Below, piece after piece: positions 27,661 through 36,000 of a stretch of 64,000 nt of DNA. The stretch spans positions 12,946 to 76,945 of the forward strand of contig DGLB01000044.1 of the NCBI GenBank assembly GCA_002387845.1. The letters run 5' to 3'. This stretch comes from Stenotrophomonas maltophilia. GTDB taxonomy: Bacteria; Pseudomonadota; Gammaproteobacteria; Xanthomonadales; Xanthomonadaceae. Position numbers and translations under genes: made by a program. Within the stretch, counting starts at the first letter, position 1. Each line of letters begins with the position of its first letter. The notes under the pieces were generated by a model. It was not told the origin of the DNA. It did not search any database and was given only the letters and a program-made list of their open reading frames with translations.

Positions 27661-30066
27661 TCACGGCCCATCCGGATCCAGGTCGTCCTTCAGCGTTTCG
27701 ATATCCACCAGCGGTATGGGCAGCAGGATGTAACCGCAGAACGGCGACACACTGGGGATGCCGTAGTCCTTGTAGCCGCTGATCACCACGAATTTCAGCG
27801 GCGCGTCCAGATCAGCGGTGTAGACGCCCTCCGCGTCGATCGTCCCGCCGCCCAGCAACACGCGCCATTCCGGGTCCGGCATGGGGTCTGGCGTATTGGC
27901 CCAGAGCTGCAGCGTGACCTTTGATTCGGTCAACGAGCCGGCGACCGGCCTGGGTGTGACCATGCCGTCGGCGAGCAAGGTGACCACATAGGACGTGGCC
28001 ACGTCGCCGGTCGCCTCGTTGGTGACGCTCACTTCGTCAATGCCGAAGAAATCGTCCACGACAGGCTTGTCTGGCAGGGCCGGCGAAGAACCAGAGATGT
28101 AGAAGTGATCCCCGGGCTCGTAAAGTTCCGGGTCCTTCGACGGCTCGTCGGTAAGCCGTGCCCCGGAACTGGACTTCAGCTTCCAGGTCAGCGCACCACC
28201 ACCAAGACCACCGGCCGAGAACTTTGCTTCCTGCCCGTTCATGCCGACCACGACCACGCGCGGGTTGCAGACCACGCTGTGCCGCACCACTTTCACCAGC
28301 GAGGAACTGGCATGCCGGCCCAGTGTGGCCGTCACCAGCACCAGCGTGTAGCTGCCTTCAAACGCACTACCGGCAGGTGCGGTATAGAGGCCGCCCGCGC
28401 TGATCGTGCCCACGTCTCCTTCGAAACCCGGAACGTGCTCCACCGTCCACTTCACGCCCTCGAGGGCGGCCGTCATCTGCTGCTCTCCTCCGGCGATCAG
28501 CTGCACCTCCTCCGGCTCCACGACAAAATGCGCCTCGTGAGATCCCAGCTGGCCGAACATGGCCAGGTCGGTGGGGTAGTGGCCAGAAGCAAGCTTCATC
28601 GAGTACGCGTTGCGGAACAGCAGGCTGTGCAGGCGGAACAGGTCGATCTCACGGGTGGGCATGATGGTGTCGTCGAAGACCATCAGCGGAAGAGTGAGCA
28701 GAATCCAGTGTGCGACCGGCTCCCATTTGTCCCTGATGTCATTGGCCGAGTCCGGCGTCACTTTGGAGACAGCGAACGAGAATTCATCGATGTCATACTC
28801 CCGGAGCGCTTTGAGATGGGCACCAAACTGAGTGGCACTGAATTCATAGACCCGCTTGAAATGCCATGAAGACTCAAACTCCACCAATCCAGACTGCCCG
28901 CCCCGCTCGAAGGACAGCTTTGGAATCCGATCTTGGTCCAGTCCCACCGTGGATCCCTTCCATTCGATGACAACACGCTCCTGCTCGTGTCGCACCGTCA
29001 GCGGAAAGTCCCCTGGGCCGTCAGAGTCCAGCAAGAATGTAGCGGTGAATCGAATCCAGTCGAAGAAGTGTTCCTCTTCTGTCTCAGTGGACTCCACTAT
29101 GTCCGCTTTCTTGTAGCCTCTGACCCGCATGGTTCCCGCCGGCGCAGAAGGGTTATCCGGGTTGTCAAGCTCGATCACCGCACTAGGATCGGCGATGTTC
29201 CGGATGCCGTTCTCCAGCAACCGACGGATGAAGAAGTGATTGCTGATCAGCAACGTGACCGACTGACCTTCGGGGATGGGGTACACCCAGCCGTCCTCAT
29301 TGATCGGCCCCTGGTTCGACTGGTTGCCCTCGCCATTGATGAACGCCAGGATCGCGCCCTCGCCCCAGGTGGGCGAGTCGCGGTACTGCGCGTTCTTGGC
29401 CCGGAAAATGCGGAACATGAATGTCTTTGGATCCAGAAAGTCGTTCTCATCCACCGGTCCGAGCTCATTGATGATGAACACTTGTTGTTCTTCGGGAAGA
29501 TCCTCGAACATCTGCTGGAAGTACTCACCCGCCCGCCCGCGCATGATCCGCGTACCGGCATAAGTCAGTTCAAGATTCATCGCCTCATGAAGATTGATCT
29601 TGACCTTGCCATCGGTGGTCACGTGCCCTTCCACGTCGTTGAGGTAGACCTGCCCTGTCAGCTTCGGCCCCTGCAGCGGATCGTCCTCCTCGATCCTCAT
29701 GATCTGGCGCGTACCGGTTTTCTCCTGCTGGATCGACCACTGCGTCCCGCCCAGGATCTGCATCGTGAGATTCGCCTTCGAGTTGGCGATGCTGCTGTCC
29801 TCGAACGACAGTCGGGGTGCTGAAAGCCGGTAGTCCGCGAGGTACTCCCAGTGCGAGTTCTGCACATGCGTTATCAGCTGGGAAATGGGCGGCAGGAAGC
29901 TGTCCGCATGCAACCGGCGGATGTATTCCTGCGTCAACAAGTGATTGGCCCGTGTGCGGTCGTAGACCAGCAGCGCGTCCCACTCCAGGGTCCGTGGCTT
30001 CACCCGCAGCCAGTCCAGCAGTTCGCTCTCGGAAAGAATGTCGGTGCGGTGCGGCGACTCACTCAT
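27661..30066 (-). CDS. P47/OrfX (TULIP)-like protein A with Ig-like C-terminus
   Basis: The 801-residue protein is the first of the five paralogues in transcription order. Signature blocks are TLEWDALLVYDRTRAN (26-41), PRLSFEDSSIANSKANLTM (84-102), FLDPKTFMFRIF (210-221), GEGAILAFING (235-245) and YPIPEGQSVTLLISNHFFIR (262-281). Ig-like repeats occupy the last third (GTISAGGLYTAP, NPRVVVVGMNGQEAKFSAG, GTIDAEGVYTADLDAP, ending VPLVDIETL-like PLVDIETLK). I chose the ATG at 30066, with AGGAG eight bases upstream; the frame is open to 30147 inside the previous gene. The P47/TULIP relation is inferred from pattern and is not verified. No secretion signal is seen. Confidence 0.66.
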   Translation of the reverse strand: MSESPHRTDILSESELLDWLRVKPRTLEWDALLVYDRTRANHLLTQEYIRRLHADSFLPPISQLITHVQNSHWEYLADYRLSAPRLSFEDSSIANSKANLTMQILGGTQWSIQQEKTGTRQIMRIEEDDPLQGPKLTGQVYLNDVEGHVTTDGKVKINLHEAMNLELTYAGTRIMRGRAGEYFQQMFEDLPEEQQVFIINELGPVDENDFLDPKTFMFRIFRAKNAQYRDSPTWGEGAILAFINGEGNQSNQGPINEDGWVYPIPEGQSVTLLISNHFFIRRLLENGIRNIADPSAVIELDNPDNPSAPAGTMRVRGYKKADIVESTETEEEHFFDWIRFTATFLLDSDGPGDFPLTVRHEQERVVIEWKGSTVGLDQDRIPKLSFERGGQSGLVEFESSWHFKRVYEFSATQFGAHLKALREYDIDEFSFAVSKVTPDSANDIRDKWEPVAHWILLTLPLMVFDDTIMPTREIDLFRLHSLLFRNAYSMKLASGHYPTDLAMFGQLGSHEAHFVVEPEEVQLIAGGEQQMTAALEGVKWTVEHVPGFEGDVGTISAGGLYTAPAGSAFEGSYTLVLVTATLGRHASSSLVKVVRHSVVCNPRVVVVGMNGQEAKFSAGGLGGGALTWKLKSSSGARLTDEPSKDPELYEPGDHFYISGSSPALPDKPVVDDFFGIDEVSVTNEATGDVATSYVVTLLADGMVTPRPVAGSLTESKVTLQLWANTPDPMPDPEWRVLLGGGTIDAEGVYTADLDAPLKFVVISGYKDYGIPSVSPFCGYILLPIPLVDIETLKDDLDPDGP

Positions 30067-30091
30067 GGCCTTGCTCCTGGCAGATGTGCCC

Positions 30092-31528
30092 TCAACCCAG
30101 CCAATGCACGTTGGACGACGGCGTGGTGAAGAAGGTCTCACCCGCATCGAAGCTCACCCGGGCACGCAGGTTGAAGTCGAAGTTCGGCCGCAGGGTCTGC
30201 AGAAACTCGCGGGGAATGGCCGCGCCCATCGCCTTGGCCTCCAGTTCCACCGCAGTGATCGGCACCGCGTCGCGTACGGTCTGCTGTACCGAGGTGCCGT
30301 CGCTGCTCAGCCCGGTCACCCACAGCGTCAGCAGGTGGCCCGGTGCGGCGAACGAAAAGCCGGTCATCTGGAACCAGAGTCCCTCGGTGGGCACGTCGAC
30401 CAGTCCGATGCCCGGCCGGCCCTCCGCCAACGGGCATTTGGGCGGCGGGTAGTCGCCCTGCGGCAGCGGGCGTACCCGCAGACGGAATCGGTCGGAGGTG
30501 TGCACGCGCCCGCCGGGCCGGGTGAGCCGGTAGAACACGTCCAGGCGTTTGTCTTCGCCGCCCATGTTGGCCGGCACCGCCGCAGCAGGAATCTGGAAGC
30601 GCAGCGGGTTGCCCGGGCTGTGCGGTGCCTCGGCCACGTGCTGGCCGCCGGCCGGATGACCGTCCCAATGCATCGCGAGGGCATCGTCCGCCGTCACCGG
30701 AGCCGACGCCGGCACATCGACGTACACGCCGAAGAACGCCTTGGCCGCATCCAGGTAGCCGAGTCCCCCACCTTCGCTCTGCGCTTTGTCCACCACCGGC
30801 GGGTCCAGCTGCAGGGGCGCGACAATGCGCAGCGACAGCGCCTCCGACGACAAGGCCACGCCCTCGCGTGCGAACTGCCACTGCAGCATCACGTTGCCAC
30901 CGATGTTCGCCTCCAGCCACTGCGGCTCCAGCCGCAGCGTGAGCACACCGGCGTCGAGCGCTTCCTGTGTCACCGGGGTGGCGATGAGGGTGCTGCCGCT
31001 GCTCTGCGCGCCCTGCCAATGCACCAGCACCACGTCGTCCACCGCCAGCAGGTCGTCCAGTGGCACGACTACGGCCAGCCCCTCCGGGTGCAGGCTCGGG
31101 TCCAGTTCAAGACCGGGTTCGTCCGGTAGCTGTGCGGCAGGCAGCCGGGCGCGTTCGGGCGGTATCAGGGTGATGACCTGAACGGGCGAGTTCTCGGACG
31201 TCCCGTCCTCTCGCGCCACGACGTAGAAGAATTCCGCGTCAAAGCCGTCACCTGCAACCATGCTGCTCTTGGGAAGCGCCCAAATCATCGCCTTGCCTTC
31301 GTCGCCCGGCTCGACGGGCTCCTTCCGCTCCCATTTCGGCAGGCCCAATGACGGTTTGAAGGTGAAGGTCACCTCATCGCCGACCGCCATGCCCGGATAC
31401 GGCGGCACGACCACCTGCACCGTGGTGGGCGCGCCCATCACGTCCAGGTGCAGATCATGCGATTCGCGCACCTGCGGTACCGGCAGCGGCGTAGCGGCGC
31501 GGGCTATCCCGTGTTGCGATGACGACAT
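30092..31528 (-). CDS. Ig-like multidomain protein, first gene of the P47/RHS operon
   Basis: The 478-residue protein is made of about four beta-rich units. The first (residues ~25-120) contains YPGMAVGDEVTFTF, a phrase common in bacterial Ig-like modules. Middle units contain GGNVMLQWQF and DDALAMHWDGHPAGG. The last ~95 residues (ending RARVSFDAGETFFTT) match the end of the operon's last gene (4857-6335), so related proteins stand at both ends of the operon. There is no signal peptide, membrane helix or catalytic motif. ATG at 31528 follows TGGAG. It is the promoter-proximal gene, divergent from the secreted repeat protein at 31913. Confidence 0.72.
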   Translation of the reverse strand: MSSSQHGIARAATPLPVPQVRESHDLHLDVMGAPTTVQVVVPPYPGMAVGDEVTFTFKPSLGLPKWERKEPVEPGDEGKAMIWALPKSSMVAGDGFDAEFFYVVAREDGTSENSPVQVITLIPPERARLPAAQLPDEPGLELDPSLHPEGLAVVVPLDDLLAVDDVVLVHWQGAQSSGSTLIATPVTQEALDAGVLTLRLEPQWLEANIGGNVMLQWQFAREGVALSSEALSLRIVAPLQLDPPVVDKAQSEGGGLGYLDAAKAFFGVYVDVPASAPVTADDALAMHWDGHPAGGQHVAEAPHSPGNPLRFQIPAAAVPANMGGEDKRLDVFYRLTRPGGRVHTSDRFRLRVRPLPQGDYPPPKCPLAEGRPGIGLVDVPTEGLWFQMTGFSFAAPGHLLTLWVTGLSSDGTSVQQTVRDAVPITAVELEAKAMGAAIPREFLQTLRPNFDFNLRARVSFDAGETFFTTPSSNVHWLG

Positions 31529-31912
31529 GACGTACTCCAGGCTGCTGGTCAGCGCGGAGCCATCCCCATTTCACATCGGACCGGTGGTCCAACGTTGTCA
31601 CACCGACACCCTGCCGGCACGTGCGTACCGGTAGTGGCCTCCCCCGAGGCGCACCGTGGTTCATGGCTATCGTGGAATTCCCTGCGGTGCGTGCAAGCCA
31701 CCGCCGGGAGTGCGAACGCTATGCCTGCACCCGTTACTTCGACGTGATGAAACGCGATTGTTTTCGCGATGCAACGCATCAAAAATTTCGCTTGCAAAAA
31801 AAAACCCGCGGTGTCTATGCTCGCGGCGCGGGGGAAATGCATGAGCGGACCCACCTTCCACGGCGAACGCTGACGGAAAGGCAACGCTCGATCATTTCTC
31901 GAGGCAACGACC
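31529..31912. other. Divergent intergenic region between the two toxin-like operons
   Basis: This 384-bp region separates the divergent 12-gene operon (minus strand) from the secreted-protein/RHS pair (plus strand). It is clearly more AT-rich than its surroundings between about 31740 and 31805, with a run of nine A residues at 31796-31804. A plus-strand promoter candidate lies at 31792-31821. I could not find a convincing -35/-10 pair for the minus-strand operon. No open frame with a plausible start and product is present. Confidence 0.6.
31792..31821 (+). promoter_or_regulatory. Candidate sigma-70 promoter for the secreted protein/RHS pair
   Basis: TTGCAA (31792-31797) and TATGCT (31816-31821) are separated by 18 bp, with the A-tract inside the spacer. 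The predicted start near 31828 would give an 85-nt leader before the ATG at 31913. The match is moderate and is based on sequence alone. Confidence 0.4.
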
Positions 31913-33004
31913 ATGAAGCGGTCATGGCAATCCGCCCACGCAACGCGCGTCTTTCTCTTCGCCCTCGCCCTCGCCGCCTGCGTGGCACTGCCCGTGCATG
32001 CGCAGACGTCGAGCGAGATGGCCACACTCAATGGCCACGAGTACTCCGATTGGATACATGAACCCGGCAGCAGGTTCAAATGTCCAAACGGCAAGGTGTT
32101 GACGGGACGCCAGCACAAAGGCAGCGAGGAAGGCGAAACCCGCTATCGCTGCGCTTTTGCCTGGGTGCGCAACGTACGCCTGACGTTTGCGGACACGGAT
32201 ACTACTCCCAACTTTCCCGAGGGCGAGCCGGGAGACGTAGGAGGGATAGGTGACCATTGGTACGTGGCCCCCATTACCTGGGTCTGGGTAGGTCGCGAGC
32301 ACGATGGCGACGAGAACGGCCCCACCCGCTACAACATTGCGCAACCCGTGACGGATCGAGGCGAGCGCCTGATCCAGCGATTCGCGGGCGGGTGGCACAG
32401 TGCCGGCTACGAGGACGACCACGAGTTCAACTGCCCGGGCGAGAACGAGGTGTTGGTGGGCCGGAACCACCAGGGGGACGAGAAAGGTCCTTCTGCCTAC
32501 CTCTGCGCCACCCTCTGGACAACACCGCCCGCCACCGGCATCGCCGGCACCATGTCGTTCAGAAACACCGAGACGGAGCAACCGTGCACCATCGACATTC
32601 CCAAGTTCACCGGCGGCATCATCGACTACACGCTCACACTGCATAACGATGCAGCGATCTGCCCGAACGACATCCACATGGGGTTCAACCTGACCAACGT
32701 GGAATCTTCCGTGCGCATCCTGGTGACCGATGATGATCTGTGCAGAAAAGAGAAAGGCCAGTGGTGGGTCGAGATGCGTACGATGAAGAATCCGACGACC
32801 ACCAGCCTGGAATTGGGCGTGCGTTTCCCTGAGCTTCTGCTCACCAAACCCGGTATGCCCTACACGCCCGGGTTGCTGGTGCTGGATCGGTACCGCAAGG
32901 AAGGCGACACCACCGACCTCACCAAGTCGCTGTCGTGCGTGCGCTTCACCACCTCGGCCTCGCCGCCGACGTCGAGCACCACGACCACCCCACCGCCGCG
33001 CTGA
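31913..33004 (+). CDS. Secreted protein with three GRxHxG repeats
   Basis: This 363-residue exported protein has a clear N-terminal signal: basic start, hydrophobic core at 13-26, and likely signal peptidase I cleavage after A30 (LPVHA/QTS). A possible lipobox LAAC at 20-23 means a lipoprotein cannot be excluded. The mature part carries three copies of a GRxHxG[SD]ExGxxxY motif at residues 65-78, 127-140 and 183-196, two of them flanked by cysteines. A beta-rich C-terminal domain (about 215-345) and a Thr/Pro-rich tail follow. I do not recognise the family's function; repeated GRxHxGDExG motifs suggest a binding module. It is 25 bp upstream of the second RHS gene, and is the only protein in the P47/RHS locus with a visible export signal. 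Confidence 0.75.
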   Translation: MKRSWQSAHATRVFLFALALAACVALPVHAQTSSEMATLNGHEYSDWIHEPGSRFKCPNGKVLTGRQHKGSEEGETRYRCAFAWVRNVRLTFADTDTTPNFPEGEPGDVGGIGDHWYVAPITWVWVGREHDGDENGPTRYNIAQPVTDRGERLIQRFAGGWHSAGYEDDHEFNCPGENEVLVGRNHQGDEKGPSAYLCATLWTTPPATGIAGTMSFRNTETEQPCTIDIPKFTGGIIDYTLTLHNDAAICPNDIHMGFNLTNVESSVRILVTDDDLCRKEKGQWWVEMRTMKNPTTTSLELGVRFPELLLTKPGMPYTPGLLVLDRYRKEGDTTDLTKSLSCVRFTTSASPPTSSTTTTPPPR

Positions 33005-33029
33005 ACCCCTCGCCTGCCAGGAGTCGACC

Positions 33030-36000
33030 ATGTCTTCTTCATCTGCGGTGCATTCCCGGGCTTTCAATTTCCAGAGCCATGTGCAGCACGGTCCGGACCC
33101 GCGCACCGGCCTGTACACCATGTCCCTCGCCGTTCCCGAGCTGAAGTGCAATGCGCTGTGCGGCCCGGTGCTGCCGCTGCGTATCGGCTTCAGCCCGATG
33201 ACCACGCGCGACATGGGCTTTGGCTTCGGCTGGACCATGAACCTCACCGACTACAACCCGCAGACGAACATGCTCTCGGTGTCCGGCGGCGAAACCTATC
33301 ACGTGAGTAGCAGCGGCACCACGCCGGTGATTGATGAGAAGAAGCTGGACAACTTCCACTTCCACGTCGACGGCGACGGGTACTACCGGGTGGTGCACAA
33401 GGCCGGGCATGTCGAAGTGCTTCGGGAGGGGGGCAGCTCCGACCAGCGGCTGGCGGTACCGGTGCAGTTGATCGACGCGGACGGCCGCACGCTGGACCTT
33501 CGCTACACCGACTTCGAAGGCGGCCAGCGCCTGGAGTCGGTGCACGACGCCAGTGGCGAGCTGCTGCGCGTGGTGCGCGAAGGCGCGCAGCGCGTGGAAA
33601 TGCAGTTCTTTCCCGAGCGGGGTGAGGGGGGAACGCCGCTCTCGCGCTTCATCCTGCAGCTGGACGCGGACCAGTGGGTGCGCAAGATCATCCTTCCGAC
33701 AGACGAACAGGCCTGCTGGCGACTGAACTACGAGAAGCTCTGGGGCATTGTCTGCATCAACGAACTGTGGACCCCCTCCGGCGCGCACGAGATCATCGAG
33801 CACAAAAGCGGCCATGATTTTCCCGGTGGGGAACATGATCCCCTGCCCCGGGTGACCACGCATACCGTGCGCCCCGGCCAGGGCCAACCGCCGCTCAAGG
33901 TGACCTATGCCTACAGCCTCGAGAACTTCCTCGGTTACAACGCGCTGGACCACTGGGACGACGACGGCCTGGACAACCTCTACGACCTGGCCGACCCGGA
34001 CTTCAAGTACACCACCACCACCACGCTCTGCATTGGGGACGAACAGCCGCGCAAGGTGGAGCGCTGGTACAACCGCTTTCACCTGCAGACCAATGAGATC
34101 ACCCTCCAGGGCACCTGCCGCAAGCGCGAGGTCACCACGCATTTTGCCGACCTGCCCGAGTACCGCACGCTTCCGTTCGACGAGCAGCCGCCGTTCTGCC
34201 AGCTGGTACACCGCCGGCAGATCTTCTGGGAGCACACCCAGGACAGCACGAAACAGCTGGAGGAAACCACCGAGACCTGGTACGACGATCATGGCAACCT
34301 GCTGCGCACGCTGAAGCCTGACGGCACCGAGGAACTGCAGACCTGGTATGCCGCGGCCGGGGAGGAAGGCTGCCCGAAGGACCCGCAGGGATTCGTGCGC
34401 AATCTCAAGTCGCGCACCGTGGTACCGGCTGCCTCTGAGCACGGTGATGCGGCCTCCGTGCACACCGAGCTGACCTATGTGGCCCTGCCGGTGCTGGGCG
34501 GCCCGGCGGACGCCACGCACCTGCGCCAGAGTGAGCGTCGCATCACCCAGCCTGGCCGGAGAACAGGCGAACTGATGCACAGCCTCACCGTCTGGCACGA
34601 AGACCCGGCCGACACGCTGCGGTTTGGCCGCGCGGAGCGCACCGAGGAGACCCTCAACACACAGTGCAAAACCACGGCCTATACTTACCGGTTACTGGAC
34701 AACGCCCAGCTCGGCACCCCGGTGCTGGAGATCGTCGAAGCAGTCACCGGGTTCGACGAGACCCACCAGGAGACCCTGGCACAGCACTCCCTGCTCAACG
34801 GCGAGGAGATCCTCAGCCGCGACGAGAATGGCGTGGAGATCCTGCACGAATTCGATGCGCTGGGCCGCGTGACCCGCGAAACGGTGGCCCCGGGCACCGA
34901 CGCCAGCGCCTCGCGCACGTTCACCTATCATCTGGTCGGCGACGGCGCAGAACCGGGCGCCCACGCCTGGCAGGCCATGACCGACGTCAAAGGCATCGAG
35001 ACCCGTGTCCATCTGGACGGGCTGGCCCGCACGATCCGCCAGGAACAGCGCGACGTCGACAACAGCCCCTCGGCCGGCCTGGACCCGGCGCTGGCACCGT
35101 TCCGCGACACCTTCCTGGCGCAGTACGATGGCATGGGCCAGCTGGTCAGCGAAACCACCCTGGACTGGCTGCGTACCGACACCTGCCGGCTCACCACGCA
35201 GTACGCCTACGACGACTGGGGCGGCCGCGAGCGGGTGACCGCACCGGACGGCACCACCGTGGTCACGCAGCTGTCGCCCTTCGGCAAGACCGGCAAGGTG
35301 ATCCACCGCTGGACCGAGAGCAACAGCACGCCGCCGCTGGTCAACAACCGTGAAGTCGAGTTTCTCAACCGATTCAACAAGCCGGAAGTGACCCAGCGCC
35401 TGGAGGCGGACGATACCGTTGTGCTGGAGCTGCAGCAGCACTACGACGGCCTGGGCCGCTGCACGCGTTCGCTGGAGCTGTTCGAGGGCGAGGAGCGGGA
35501 AACCCGCTACGACTACGACGCCTTCGACCGCTGCGTGCGCACCACCTTGCCGGGGGAAGACGTGATCGAGCAGGCGTTTGCCACGCACAGCTGCGCGGCC
35601 CTGCCGGTGAAGATCACGGTGATTCCCGCCAACGACGCCGAGCCCACCGTGGTGGTGGGCGAACAGACCTATGACGGTGTCGACCGGCTGGTCGAACGTC
35701 GCGTGGGCGGGCGGACGGAAACCTTCACCTATGCCGCCGGCAGCAGCCGCATCGAGCGCCGGACCACCCCGGCAGGCAAGCACATCGACTACACCTACAC
35801 GCCCGGGCTGGACGACGCCCCCAGCAGCGTGACCGCGCCCGACGACGGGGCGGCGTACACCTACGACGGCCGAAGCGGCCTGCTGCTGACCGCGCAGAAC
35901 CAGCGCGGCGGCCTGCGCCGCTATGGGTATCGGCTGGATGGCGCGCTGACCAACGAGGAATGGACGGGGCAGGATGCGCGCACCTACCGCACCGAACACA

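Noticed and set aside
33780..33840. HEIIEH in the second RHS protein, first taken as a zinc-protease motif near P47-like genes
   Set aside because: The spacing is HExxxH, not HExxH. The paralogue at 12709-17418 lacks it, and the segment lies in the RHS N-terminal domain. No clostridial-type neurotoxin protease is present in the window.
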